From Bacteroidia bacterium (GTDB lineage: Bacteria > Bacteroidota > Bacteroidia > Flavobacteriales > Flavobacteriaceae): a stretch of DNA of 43,360 nucleotides. The stretch lies in NCBI GenBank assembly GCA_030431695.1, contig JAUIIU010000018.1:1-43360 (forward strand), in the 5' to 3' direction. A model generated the notes under the pieces. The model had not been told where the DNA came from. It ran no database searches and saw only the letters and a list, made by a program, of their open reading frames with translations. Of the stretch, positions 8,830 to 17,514 are shown piece after piece. A program made the translations under genes and the position numbers. Each line of letters opens with the position of its first letter. Within the stretch, counting starts at the first letter, position 1.

Positions 8830-10098
8830 TTATAATTTAAGATAAAAGGTAAACTTGAAAGAAATGTTATCTTCGAAATCCGGGAGGTGATAGTAACCGT
8901 AGCGATATGCAAAGCTCAGCCCAAATCCAAAGAGCAGCCTGTTGAGTTCGAGTCCGGATTCGGAATAAAGTTCGTCAAGGGTATTGAACGGGATCCCGAT
9001 ATGTCTTTCGGGTCGCGACATATCACCGAAGGCGTGCCGTGTGATAAATACGAGTTCCGGTTGGAATGATTCAGAAAAATAAAACCTCCTGAGGCTGTGC
9101 TTGACCTGCAGGGTCAGTAGTTGATCCGAGAAGAATTCCCCAAAATACATGGTCTCAAAACTTCTCCTGCCTGCTACCGAGAATCGTTGCAGTATCTCGT
9201 CCTTGGTAGGACTGTTAGGGTACGCGTGAAAGAGATGTGTCAATGGAGTGTCGCCCGTTGCATAATTTCCTTCGAGAAGAATATTGGTGGAGGACAAATT
9301 GTTCCTTTTGATGTAGTAATCCAGTTTCAGTCCGAACTTCGTATAGCTGAAATCACTTCCTCCGATACCGGGAATGCTCTGTGTGACCTGTGCGCTGATC
9401 TTTGGGAACCCGTCGAAATACTCCACTCGCCCATCGTCTATGGTGATAAAATTGGTTTTCGGACTAATACGCAGGGCAGCAGTGACCTCAGAGGTTTCGA
9501 AAGCACTGTACAGTTGCATATTATCGAGGAACTGGTAATCCTCGATCTGGTTGATCTTGCTGTGACCAACTCTGAATTCTCCCAGCACTTTTGTTGAGAA
9601 TTCATGCTGAATGTTTGCCTGTATGGTTCGGTACTTGTAGAATTGAGTCACGTTGAGACGCCTGGGTTCAAACACCGAATACACCCTGTTGTCGGTAAGA
9701 TACGCCATGGTCCCGATCTCCTGTATGTCGTCGTAATAGTATGTGTTTATCCAGGTGTTGTGTTCCTTATTAACACGAACACTTGCGCCTACACTGAATT
9801 TAAAATCCTTGTCTTTGAAGCCTCGGGCAATATACCCCCCGATCTTGAAATTCTCAAACAACCTTTCGTTCGTGATTCCTCCAAATCCCAGTCGAATACC
9901 TTCGTAGTTGTTATATTTTATAAAGTAACGAAGATCAACATCGAAAAAGCCGATAGGGTAGAATCCCGACTTGAACGGACTCACCTTCACCTCGGTTTCG
10001 GTTGAGGTGGAGTCTGTTTTGGTCTCATTTGCCGGAACCTGTGCCGCCATAAGTGCGGGGAACAGGAAGATTAGGATGAAGCGTGAGGTTGGGCGCAT
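8830..10098 (-). CDS. Secreted outer-membrane beta-barrel protein, short DUF5686-like
   Basis: This is a 422-residue protein with a signal peptide (MRPTSRFILIFLFPALMAAQ). After a short Thr/Ser-rich linker it is almost wholly amphipathic strands and ends in ISFKFTFYLKL, typical of an outer-membrane barrel. The strand pattern and position beside frr and the MMPL gene suggest the carboxy-terminal barrel half of the DUF5686 family. The usual members are about 800 residues with a carboxypeptidase-regulatory-like amino-terminal domain, which is absent here. The frame extends to an ATG at 10146, but that ATG lies at the loop edge of the frr terminator hairpin and would add 16 non-signal residues before the signal peptide. 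I therefore place the start at 10098. Barrel and secretion are clear; family membership is moderate; function unknown. Confidence 0.7.
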   Translation of the reverse strand: MRPTSRFILIFLFPALMAAQVPANETKTDSTSTETEVKVSPFKSGFYPIGFFDVDLRYFIKYNNYEGIRLGFGGITNERLFENFKIGGYIARGFKDKDFKFSVGASVRVNKEHNTWINTYYYDDIQEIGTMAYLTDNRVYSVFEPRRLNVTQFYKYRTIQANIQHEFSTKVLGEFRVGHSKINQIEDYQFLDNMQLYSAFETSEVTAALRISPKTNFITIDDGRVEYFDGFPKISAQVTQSIPGIGGSDFSYTKFGLKLDYYIKRNNLSSTNILLEGNYATGDTPLTHLFHAYPNSPTKDEILQRFSVAGRRSFETMYFGEFFSDQLLTLQVKHSLRRFYFSESFQPELVFITRHAFGDMSRPERHIGIPFNTLDELYSESGLELNRLLFGFGLSFAYRYGYYHLPDFEDNISFKFTFYLKL

Positions 10099-10129
10099 GG
10101 AAAACGAAACGGCTTTCAAAGTGTTAAAG

Positions 10130-10161
10130 TATAAAGAAAGCGGCATAAGAGCCGCTTTTTT
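10130..10161 (-). terminator. Intrinsic terminator after frr
   Basis: An 8-bp stem (AAAGCGGC with GCCGCTTT) around a 6-nt loop has T-rich flanks on both sides, so it can act on either strand. On the minus strand the stem ends about 43 bp beyond the frr stop codon and is followed by TTTCTTTAT. Confidence 0.8.
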
Positions 10162-10187
10162 ACATTTTGTTTAACGAGTTTCATCAA

Positions 10188-10745
10188 CTAAACTGTCATG
10201 ATCTCCTTTTCCTTGGCGTGAAGGATATCGTCAATTCTTTTAATATGCTTGTCTGTCATTTCCTGGATATCGATCTCCAGGTTTCCTTTCATATCTTCTG
10301 AAATGTCCAGGCCTTTGAGGTCGTTCATGGCAGATTTCCTATCATTGCGAACCCCAACTTTGGTGTCTTCAGCCTCGGCCTTGGCCTGTTTTGCCAACTG
10401 CATCCTGCGTTCTTCTGTGAGTGCGGGAACGTTGATGATCACACTTTCACCGTTATTCGACGGGTTGAATCCGAGGTTGGCCACCATAATACCTTTTTCA
10501 ATATCCGGAATCAGTGTTTTGTCCCATGGTTGAATGGATATGGTCATCGCATCGGGGGTGTTTATGGTTGCCACCTGGTTAATCGGCGACTGGCTTCCGT
10601 AGCATTCGACCATCACAGATGAAACCATTGTAGGCGAGGCCTTACCGGCCCGGATGTTAACCAGCTTCTTCTCGAGATGCTTGATCGCGTTGTCCATGGC
10701 TTCGTTGGTACTGTCCAAAATAAATTTAATTTCTTCGTCCATCAC
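10188..10745 (-). CDS. frr: Ribosome recycling factor
   Basis: This 185-residue protein has the full recycling-factor pattern. The amino-terminal helix contains KHLEKKLVNIRAGKASPTMV (conserved R-x-G-[RK]-A-[ST]-P core). A central small domain holds MTISIQPWDKTLIPDIEKGI, and the three-helix bundle contains LTEERRMQLAKQAKAEAEDTKVGVRNDR. With EF-G it splits post-termination 70S ribosomes. It follows pyrH by 39 bp on the same strand, the usual pyrH-frr pairing, and ends in a terminator. The second Met (start at 10742) is an equally plausible initiation codon. Confidence 0.97.
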   Translation of the reverse strand: MMDEEIKFILDSTNEAMDNAIKHLEKKLVNIRAGKASPTMVSSVMVECYGSQSPINQVATINTPDAMTISIQPWDKTLIPDIEKGIMVANLGFNPSNNGESVIINVPALTEERRMQLAKQAKAEAEDTKVGVRNDRKSAMNDLKGLDISEDMKGNLEIDIQEMTDKHIKRIDDILHAKEKEIMTV

Positions 10746-10784
10746 TTAAAATTTTTAAGATTCGTTCCAAAAATCAATCCAAAG

Positions 10785-11492
10785 TTACAAATTTACTTTT
10801 GTGCCGATCTTTTCCCCGGAAACCACCTTGTACAAATTACCCCTGGTGTTCATATCGAAAACGATGATCGGTAGTTCATTCTCCTGGCTTAGTGTAAAGG
10901 CGGTAGTGTCCATCACTTTAAGGCCCTTCTGAAGAACATCGTTGAAACTGATATTGTCGAATTTTGTTGCCTGGCTGTCCTTTTCGGGATCGCTGGAATA
11001 GATTCCGTCCACCCGGGTTCCTTTCAGGATCACGTCCGCCCCAATTTCGATAGCTCTCAATACAGCGGCCGAATCTGTAGTGAAATACGGGTTTCCGGTT
11101 CCGCCGCCAAAGATCACCACACGACCCTTTTCCAGGTGCCGAATAGCTTTCCGCCGAATGAATGGTTCGGCTACTTCATTGAGTTTGATGGCGCTTTGCA
11201 GCCGGGTTGGGATCCCTTCGTCCTCGAGAGCACTTTGTAACGCCAGGCCATTAATTACAGTGGCGAGCATGCCCATATGATCTCCCTGGACCCGGTCCAT
11301 TCCTCTGCTGGCTCCTGCCAATCCCCTGAAAATATTTCCGCCACCGATCACAATGGCTACCTCAACTCCTTCGTCTGTGATTTGTTTGATCTCTTTTGCG
11401 TAGTCCTGGAGCCGTTCGGGATCGATTCCGTATTGCCGGCTTCCCATTAATGCTTCACCGGATAATTTCAGTAGGATTCTGTTGTATTGCAT
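10785..11492 (-). CDS. pyrH: Uridylate (UMP) kinase
   Basis: This 235-residue member of the amino-acid-kinase fold phosphorylates UMP to UDP in pyrimidine synthesis. Visible signatures are the amino-terminal KLSGEALMG, the glycine-rich [11 protein letters not shown] at ~48-58, and [20 protein letters not shown] at ~134-153, which binds UMP and ATP. Length is typical of the bacterial hexameric enzyme. It lies downstream of the tsf terminator with its own candidate promoter and is followed by frr. Confidence 0.97.
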   Translation of the reverse strand: MQYNRILLKLSGEALMGSRQYGIDPERLQDYAKEIKQITDEGVEVAIVIGGGNIFRGLAGASRGMDRVQGDHMGMLATVINGLALQSALEDEGIPTRLQSAIKLNEVAEPFIRRKAIRHLEKGRVVIFGGGTGNPYFTTDSAAVLRAIEIGADVILKGTRVDGIYSSDPEKDSQATKFDNISFNDVLQKGLKVMDTTAFTLSQENELPIIVFDMNTRGNLYKVVSGEKIGTKVNL

Positions 11493-11509
11493 AGTGGAAT
11501 TTGTTCCAG

Positions 11510-11544
11510 CAAAAATAGCGAAAAATTAAATCATCCATAAACAA
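11510..11544 (-). promoter_or_regulatory. Candidate promoter of pyrH-frr
   Basis: A perfect -7 element TATTTTTG (11517-11510, minus strand) lies 17 bp before the pyrH start. The nearest TTG (11544-11542) is 24 bp upstream, slightly longer than usual, and overlaps the T tract of the tsf terminator. The -7 element is convincing; the TTG partner is uncertain. Confidence 0.4.
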
Positions 11545-11571
11545 AAACGCCTTTGAAAAATCAAAGGCGTT
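11540..11571 (-). terminator. Intrinsic terminator after tsf
   Basis: An 11-bp perfect stem (AACGCCTTTGA with TCAAAGGCGTT) with a 4-nt loop is followed on the minus strand by TTTTTGTTT. It lies just beyond the tsf stop and ends the ribosomal-protein operon. Confidence 0.9.
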
Positions 11572-11594
11572 CTCATATTTGATGTTCAAAATGT

Positions 11595-12566
11595 TTACGA
11601 CAAAGAAACTCTATCGAATGACACCACTTCAACATCGCCATAAGTCTTCACATATTCGGCAACGCTGAGTTTTTCATCCTTGATGAATTTCTGGTCGAGC
11701 AAACACTGCTCCTGGTCAAGCGTGGTGTTATCCGAGATGAATCGCTCCAATTTTCCGGGAACGATGCGGTCCAGGATATTTTCAGGCTTCCCTTCAGCAA
11801 GAAGTTCTGCTTTGATCTCTGCCTCGGCCTCTGCTAGCACTTCGTCTGTCAGTTGAGCCATAGAGATATATTTTGGAACGTTCTTCAGGGTTTTCCCAAG
11901 TCGGCCCAATTCGATGTTCTCCTTCTCGATCACTGCGATCCTTGCTTCTGTTTCTGAAGCGATGTACGCAGGGTCGAAATCCTTATATGAAAGAGTGGTA
12001 GCACCCATAGAAGCGATCTGCATTGCTAGATCCTTTGCCAATTCATCAGCATTGTCAACCGCAGCAGAAAGACCTACGATAGCGGCGATCTTGTTCCCGT
12101 GGATGTAAGATCCTACAAACGGAGCTTCCATAGTTTTGTATGCTCCGATCTCGATCTTTTCACCGATAACACCGGTTTGTTCGGTAAGCTTCTCATCTAC
12201 GCTGATACCTTCAAAATCGGCAGCCATGAATTCTTCTTTCGAAGAAGTTCCAAGGGCGATCTCGGCCATTTGATGAGCCATAGCTACATAGTCGTCGTTC
12301 TTGGCAACGAAGTCAGTCTCACAGTTAAGAGAAACGATTGCTCCTTTGGTCTTGCTATCGTTTACCTTTGCGATCACTGCACCTTCACTTGAGTCACGAT
12401 CGGCTCTTTTTTCGGCAATTTTCTGACCTTTTTTTCTAAGGATCTCGATTGCTTTATCGAAATCACCTTCTGCCTCAACCAATGCTTTCTTACAATCCAT
12501 CATCCCGGCTCCGGTCTTTTGTCTCAATTCGTTTACCATTGCGGCGGTAATCTTTACCATTTCCAT
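11595..12566 (-). CDS. tsf: Translation elongation factor Ts
   Basis: This 323-residue nucleotide-exchange factor for EF-Tu starts with the UBA-like domain and its TGAGMMDCKKALVEAEGDF signature (residues ~16-36). The TDFVAKN motif near residue 82 contacts EF-Tu. Two core sub-domains follow, with a long coiled-coil-like insert around 210-260. The reading frame offers a second Met two codons in (start 12560, MVKITAAMV), which matches the common start of flavobacterial homologues better. It follows rpsB by 78 bp, the near-universal rpsB-tsf pair. Confidence 0.97.
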   Translation of the reverse strand: MEMVKITAAMVNELRQKTGAGMMDCKKALVEAEGDFDKAIEILRKKGQKIAEKRADRDSSEGAVIAKVNDSKTKGAIVSLNCETDFVAKNDDYVAMAHQMAEIALGTSSKEEFMAADFEGISVDEKLTEQTGVIGEKIEIGAYKTMEAPFVGSYIHGNKIAAIVGLSAAVDNADELAKDLAMQIASMGATTLSYKDFDPAYIASETEARIAVIEKENIELGRLGKTLKNVPKYISMAQLTDEVLAEAEAEIKAELLAEGKPENILDRIVPGKLERFISDNTTLDQEQCLLDQKFIKDEKLSVAEYVKTYGDVEVVSFDRVSLS

Positions 12567-12644
12567 AGTGTTTCTATTTTATGTATTGTGCCTGGTTCCG
12601 CAAAGAAAGGAACCAAATCATTTTTAAGCTTTACGTAATTGTTA

Positions 12645-13427
12645 TTATTCTTCTTCCTGGCTTACTGTCGCAGCTACTGCCGATTTCTTTGGAGCGGCTG
12701 TTTCTTTAGGTGCGCTTGCCTCGGCATCCTTGTTGTTCTTGCGTTCGGCCAGTCCTTCGATCACTGCTTCAGAAACCGTCGATACGATCTTTTCAATAGA
12801 CTTTGAAGCATCGTCATTCGAAGGGATCACATAATCGATATCACGAGGATCGCTGTTGGTATCAACCATTGCGAAGATCGGGATGTTCAGTTTTTGTGCT
12901 TCTTTCACCGCGATATGCTCACGGGTAGTGTCCACGATGAACAATGCACCCGGCAATCTGCTCATATCACTGATAGAACCGAGGTTCTTTTCCAGCTTCG
13001 CACGTGTACGGTCTACTGCAAGTCTTTCTTTCTTAGACAAGGTGTTGAAAGTACCATCCTGCTTCATACGATCGATCATGGTCATTTTCTTAACCGCTTT
13101 TCTAATAGTTATGAAGTTGGTAAGCATTCCACCTGGCCATCTTTCAGTGATATACGGCATGTTCGCATTCCCGGCTTTCTCGGCAACGATGTCTTTCGCC
13201 TGCTTTTTAGTAGCTACGAATAAGATCTTACGCCCGCTGGCAGCGATCTTTTTCATTGCTTCACAAGCTTCATCCAGCTTGGCTGCAGTTTTGTAAAGGT
13301 TCAGAATGTGGATCCCATTGCGCTCCATATAGATGTAAGGCGCCATATTAGGATTCCATTTACGGGTTAGGTGTCCAAAGTGAACACCGGCGTCAAGGAG
13401 TTCCTTAACTTCTTTGTTGTTTGCCAT
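12645..13427 (-). CDS. rpsB: 30S ribosomal protein S2
   Basis: This 260-residue S2 opens with the signature LLDAGVHFGHLTRKWNPNMAPY and contains LPGALFIVDTTREHIAVKEA (~155-175) and the DTNSDPRDIDYVIPSNDDA segment (~190-208). The last ~35 residues are a low-complexity Ala/Lys/Glu tail, common in Bacteroidota S2. It assembles onto the 30S subunit late and recruits S1. It lies between rpsI and tsf; the 188-bp gap to rpsI holds several predicted stems and may be a leader. Confidence 0.97.
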   Translation of the reverse strand: MANNKEVKELLDAGVHFGHLTRKWNPNMAPYIYMERNGIHILNLYKTAAKLDEACEAMKKIAASGRKILFVATKKQAKDIVAEKAGNANMPYITERWPGGMLTNFITIRKAVKKMTMIDRMKQDGTFNTLSKKERLAVDRTRAKLEKNLGSISDMSRLPGALFIVDTTREHIAVKEAQKLNIPIFAMVDTNSDPRDIDYVIPSNDDASKSIEKIVSTVSEAVIEGLAERKNNKDAEASAPKETAAPKKSAVAATVSQEEE

Positions 13428-13615
13428 TTTGTTTTAGTTTACGTTCCTGTTTAGATAGCAACCAGTTCGATTTCCGACATTGGTTTAGATGCTAAACTAA
13501 TCTCAATCCTCCATAGCTTTGGTGAAGGAGGGTTGATAACAGCTTGATTAAAAAAATATGAACTTGTAACCAGACCCGGCCATTCGGCAGGAACAACCGG
13601 GCATGGTTGAAAATA
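13428..13615 (-). promoter_or_regulatory. Possible structured leader of rpsB
   Basis: The 188 bp between rpsI and rpsB is much longer than the other gaps in this operon. On the minus strand it contains three short inverted repeats: CCCGG/CCGGG (13601-13597 with 13579-13575); CCCTCC/GGAGG (around 13530 and 13510); and GTTTAG-CAT-CTAAAC (13497-13483). A second CTAAAC copy at 13454-13449 could compete for pairing. No convincing TTG-TAnnTTTG promoter was found. Autoregulation by S2 is a guess. Confidence 0.3.
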
Positions 13616-14002
13616 TTAACGTTTAGAGAACTGGAATTTCTTACGAGCTTTCTTCTGTCCGAATTTCTTACGCTCAACCATTCTCGGGTCCCTTGTAAGA
13701 AGTCCTTCCGGCTTCAGGATACCCCTGTTTTCTTCATTCACCTCGCACATCGCTCTGGACAAGGCCAAACGGATCGCTTCTGCCTGTCCGGTGATACCAC
13801 CTCCGTAAACATTCACACTGATGTCGAATGTTTTTTCGTTGTTGGTAAGTGCAAGTGGTTGCATTACCTTGTAGCGAAGTGTACTGGTGGTGAAGTATTT
13901 ATCCATGTCGCGTTTGTTTACAGTGATGTTTCCCTTTCCTTCTGAAAGATACACCCTGGCAACCGCGGTCTTTCTTCTACCTATTTTATGAATTGTATCC
14001 AT
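13616..14002 (-). CDS. rpsI: 30S ribosomal protein S9
   Basis: This 128-residue S9 has the family core GRRKTAVARVYLSEGKGNITVN (from residue ~8), VYGGGITGQAEAIRLALSRA (~67-86) and the basic tail ending KKARKKFQFSKR. That tail reaches the P-site tRNA. Length is normal. It starts 2 bp after the rplM stop, the universal rplM-rpsI pair, so the two are one transcript. Confidence 0.97.
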   Translation of the reverse strand: MDTIHKIGRRKTAVARVYLSEGKGNITVNKRDMDKYFTTSTLRYKVMQPLALTNNEKTFDISVNVYGGGITGQAEAIRLALSRAMCEVNEENRGILKPEGLLTRDPRMVERKKFGQKKARKKFQFSKR

Positions 14003-14004
14003 GC

Positions 14005-14460
14005 TTACTTCTTGTCGTTAAGGTTAATGGTTTTTGGTTTCTGAGCTTCCTGGTCGTGTTCTGCTCCAGCATAAACCTTCAGGTTTCTGAATAGCTGGGC
14101 TCCCAGTTTGTTCTTCGGAAGCATCCCTTTTACCGCTTTTTCAACGATGCGGGCAGGATCTTTGGCGAACAATTCGCTAGCGTTTAGGCTGCGTTGTCCA
14201 CCCGGATATCCGGTGTGACGGATATAAGTTTTGTCCTCCCACTTGTTTCCTGTAAGTCGGATCTTTGCCGCATTGGTAATGATAACATTATCGCCGCAAT
14301 CCACGTGTGGAGTGAAATTCGGCTTGTGTTTTCCACGAAGTAATTTAGCGACTTCGCTCGCAAGACGACCCAATGCTTGCCCGTCCGCATCAACCAATAC
14401 CCACTCCTTATTCACAGTGTTCTTATTGGCCGATACTGTTTTGTAACTCAATGTGTCCAT
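14005..14460 (-). CDS. rplM: 50S ribosomal protein L13
   Basis: This 151-residue L13 (from [13 protein letters not shown]) contains [22 protein letters not shown] (~22-43), [14 protein letters not shown], the RHTGYPGG segment (~82) and [11 protein letters not shown] (~111). It assembles early into the 50S subunit. The frame reaches an ATG 5 codons upstream (14475), but homologues begin MDTLSYKT and I choose 14460. A textbook Bacteroidota promoter lies upstream, so this is the first gene of the rplM-rpsI-rpsB-tsf operon. Confidence 0.97.
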   Translation of the reverse strand: MDTLSYKTVSANKNTVNKEWVLVDADGQALGRLASEVAKLLRGKHKPNFTPHVDCGDNVIITNAAKIRLTGNKWEDKTYIRHTGYPGGQRSLNASELFAKDPARIVEKAVKGMLPKNKLGAQLFRNLKVYAGAEHDQEAQKPKTINLNDKK

Positions 14461-14512
14461 TTCGTTTTTTGTCAAATAGTTAATAAAACATTGTTTCCCC
14501 TAAAAAGGGCTG

Positions 14513-14542
14513 CAAATGTACCACTATTTATTTGAAATCCAA
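14513..14542 (-). promoter_or_regulatory. Promoter of the rplM-rpsI-rpsB-tsf operon
   Basis: On the minus strand TTG (14542-14540), a 19-bp spacer and TACATTTG (14520-14513) form a perfect Bacteroidota TTG-N19-TAnnTTTG promoter. Transcription should begin near 14506, leaving a leader of about 46 nt before the rplM start. Confidence 0.85.
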
Positions 14543-14673
14543 TGTGGCTGTGAGTTTTTTTGAAGAGGATAAACGGCAGCGAAAAAAGTTAAAATTATAC
14601 TAATTAACAATGAAATCTGTCACTTCCCTGTTTAACTTAAGTCATTCATTCATCAATCAACAACTAATCCAAC

Positions 14674-17364
14674 ATGTCCTCTCATCAGTCTTTATGCCTG
14701 TTACTGGCTATTTTCATCACTCAAATATTACTATCTCAAACCGAAACCTCAAACGATTCTGTCCCTGTTAGTTACGAAAAAAGGGTCTATACCACTACTT
14801 CTGTTTCTGGTATGGAAGCCATTAAGATCGATGGTATACTCGACGATCCCGCCTGGGAGGCAGTAGAATGGACTTCAGACTACGTGGAATTCCAACCGGA
14901 TAATGGTTCCGAACCTACCGAACAAACCAAGATGAAGATCGTGTACGACGATAAGAATCTTTTCATAGCCTTCCGATGTTATCAGAAAGATCCATCTACG
15001 ATCGAAAGACGAATGGGGAGGCGAGACGATTTTCCAGGCGACTGGGTGGAAGTTAATATCGACAGTTACGGAGACGACAGGACCGGGTTTTCATTCACGG
15101 CTTCTGTTTCGGGAGTGAAAGGGGACGAATTTATTTCGAACAATGGTAATAACTGGGATACCAGTTGGAACCCGATCTGGTACCTGGATACAAATATCGA
15201 TGAAGAAGGTTGGACGGCAGAGATTCGGATTCCGCTGAGCCAGTTGCGCTTCGGAAATGACGAAGAGCAGGTGTGGGGGATACAATCCACTAGAAGATAT
15301 TTCGGAAATGAGGAACGATCCTTGTGGCAACCCTTTCCGCCCAATCCCCCTGGCTGGGTAAGCGAGTTCGGGGAACTTCGTGGAATCAAAGGGATAAAAC
15401 CTCAAAAACAACTGGAGATCCAGCCGTATAGTGTTGCCCAACTCGATACTTATGAAGAGGAAGCGGGGAATCCTTTCAGGGACGGGAGTGATACCAAACT
15501 CACCGGCGGACTTGATGCCAAGATCGGGATCACCAACGACCTGACGGTCGATCTAACGATAAACCCGGATTTCGGCCAGGTGGATGCAGACCCCGGTGCG
15601 ATAGCCCTGGACGGATTCGAGATCTTCTTCGAGGAGCGCAGGCCATTCTTTGTGGAGAATAAGAGTGTGTTCGATTTCCGTGTGGGTGGCGGTGCCGATA
15701 ACCTTTTCTTTTCACGCCGGATAGGTAGGACACCCCAGGCAGGGACAACTGCCGACAGCGATCTTGGTGAATTTGCCGATATTCCCAACAATACCACAAT
15801 CCTCGGGGCTGCTAAATTCAGTGGAAAAACGAAGAACGGGTGGGCAATTGGACTTCTGGAAAGTGTTACCGCCAAAGAATACGCCGATATAAAGCTAAAT
15901 ACAGACCAGGGAGTGCTCAATTCCCTAGATGAAATAGGAGAGCCTCGTGAGGAACTGGTTGAACCACTTACAAATTACCTGGTAGCGAGGGCGCAGAAGG
16001 ATTTCAATGATAACAATTCGTATGTAGGCGGGATTATTACAGCAACGAATCGGAAACTTGAAGACCATCTTGATTTCCTGAGGGAGAGTGCTTATACCGG
16101 CGGGATCGATTTCAGGCATAACTGGAAAGACCGTAAGTATTACGCCACGGGAAAATTCACTTTCAGTACGGTAAACGGTAGCCCTGAAGCGATAGAGGAA
16201 ACACAGCGATCCCTGACCCATTTGTTCCAGCGCGTGGACGCGGGGCACGTGGATGTAGATCCCACCAAGACCTCACTTTCCGGAACAGGAGGAAGTTTCG
16301 AGATCGGCGGGCGAAGCGATAACGGTAAATGGACCTATAATGCAGGTGGGAATTTCAGGTCGCCGGAACTCGAACTCAACGATATCGGGTTCCTGAGACA
16401 GGCAGACCAGATCACCCAATACCTTAATGTCCGCAGGCGTTGGAACAAATCGACAAGTTGGTTCCGACAGGCAAATGTGGGGCTCAACCAGTTCACCCAA
16501 TACGATTTTGAAGGAAATTACAACAGGATTCAGTACGAGATCAATGGTTATGTGAACTGGAAGAACAATTGGTGGAGTGAGGCCGGATTTGGACACAAGC
16601 CAAGGATCTATACCAATACCTTCCTAAGAGGTGGCCCCAGGTGGCGCTTCAGTGATGAGAATTTTGTATTTCTATTCTCGGGGATGGACGGTAGGAAAAA
16701 GTTCAATATGCATGCCGGAGTTGTTCGTTCGATGGCCCAGCAGGATAATTTCTCATACGAGCGCTATGTGCTTCGGTTCTTTTATCAACCGTTGAATTCG
16801 TTAAGTCTTTCGCTGATCAATGAGTTCGAAGTAAACCCGAATAAGACCCAATATGTTTCCGAACAGGAATTCAACGGGACTCCGAGGTATATCCTTGGCG
16901 AGATCGAAAATGAATCACTTAGTACAACCCTTCGGGTGAATTACAATATCAATCCTAACCTTACCATTCAGTATTACGGTCAGCCGTTTATCTTCAAAGC
17001 GAAATATTCGAACTTCAACTTTGTGAACCGTTCCGAAGCCGAAGACCTTAACGAGCGTGTTACCTGGTATGACAACCAGCAGATATCGTTTGCCGACGAT
17101 GTATATTCTGTTGATGAGGATATGGATGGGAATACCGACTATGAATTCGATAACCCCGATTTTGCCTTCGTACAGTTTCGTTCGAACCTTGTTGTTCGCT
17201 GGGAATACATTCCGGGTTCGGAGATCTTCCTGGTCTGGTCCCAGGGGATTACAGGATTAGGTGATGTGAACAACAGTTTCGGCTCCATTATAGACAACCA
17301 GTTACTGGGCCAGCGTCCGCAGAATACCTTCCTGATAAAAGCGACTTACCGTTTTGTACTCTAA
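14674..17364 (+). CDS. Secreted CBM9-like/DUF5916 beta-barrel protein
   Basis: This is an 896-residue protein with a signal peptide (first ~22 residues). An N-terminal carbohydrate-binding family 9-like domain spans ~45-235 and includes IKIDGILDDPAWEAVEWTSD and later IWYLDTNIDEEGWTAEIRIP. A long DUF5916-type region of outer-membrane strands follows, ending in FLIKATYRFVL. The family is widespread in Bacteroidota and resembles surface proteins exposing a sugar-binding domain on a barrel. The substrate is unknown and no enzymatic motif is seen. It stands alone, divergent from rplM and ended by a strong terminator. Confidence 0.88.
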   Translation: MSSHQSLCLLLAIFITQILLSQTETSNDSVPVSYEKRVYTTTSVSGMEAIKIDGILDDPAWEAVEWTSDYVEFQPDNGSEPTEQTKMKIVYDDKNLFIAFRCYQKDPSTIERRMGRRDDFPGDWVEVNIDSYGDDRTGFSFTASVSGVKGDEFISNNGNNWDTSWNPIWYLDTNIDEEGWTAEIRIPLSQLRFGNDEEQVWGIQSTRRYFGNEERSLWQPFPPNPPGWVSEFGELRGIKGIKPQKQLEIQPYSVAQLDTYEEEAGNPFRDGSDTKLTGGLDAKIGITNDLTVDLTINPDFGQVDADPGAIALDGFEIFFEERRPFFVENKSVFDFRVGGGADNLFFSRRIGRTPQAGTTADSDLGEFADIPNNTTILGAAKFSGKTKNGWAIGLLESVTAKEYADIKLNTDQGVLNSLDEIGEPREELVEPLTNYLVARAQKDFNDNNSYVGGIITATNRKLEDHLDFLRESAYTGGIDFRHNWKDRKYYATGKFTFSTVNGSPEAIEETQRSLTHLFQRVDAGHVDVDPTKTSLSGTGGSFEIGGRSDNGKWTYNAGGNFRSPELELNDIGFLRQADQITQYLNVRRRWNKSTSWFRQANVGLNQFTQYDFEGNYNRIQYEINGYVNWKNNWWSEAGFGHKPRIYTNTFLRGGPRWRFSDENFVFLFSGMDGRKKFNMHAGVVRSMAQQDNFSYERYVLRFFYQPLNSLSLSLINEFEVNPNKTQYVSEQEFNGTPRYILGEIENESLSTTLRVNYNINPNLTIQYYGQPFIFKAKYSNFNFVNRSEAEDLNERVTWYDNQQISFADDVYSVDEDMDGNTDYEFDNPDFAFVQFRSNLVVRWEYIPGSEIFLVWSQGITGLGDVNNSFGSIIDNQLLGQRPQNTFLIKATYRFVL

Positions 17365-17420
17365 GCGTTTACGAGTGAATTCCGGGGGCTGAATTCGAGT
17401 GCATTTCAACGATAAAAATG

Positions 17421-17463
17421 TGTGGCTGTCGAAAACAGATTTTCGGTCAGCCACATTTTTTTG
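17421..17463 (+). terminator. Intrinsic terminator after the DUF5916 gene
   Basis: The outer stem TGTGGCTG/CAGCCACA is extended inward by CGAAAA/TTTTCG around a CAGA loop, and is followed by an eight-T run. The T run merges into the TTG of the next promoter. Confidence 0.9.
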
Positions 17464-17490
17464 AAGTACATTTCCTACGATATACATTTG
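17461..17490 (+). promoter_or_regulatory. Promoter of the tail-fibre-like gene at 17515
   Basis: TTG (17461-17463), a 19-bp spacer and TACATTTG (17483-17490) give a perfect Bacteroidota promoter. The start site should be near 17497, leaving a short leader of about 18 nt. Confidence 0.85.
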
Positions 17491-17514
17491 CACCGATATT
17501 AATGAACGGTACAG

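Noticed and set aside
15450-15920. A 156-codon minus-strand frame inside the DUF5916 gene
   Set aside because: It is antisense to a clear coding sequence, low in complexity and has no recognisable features.
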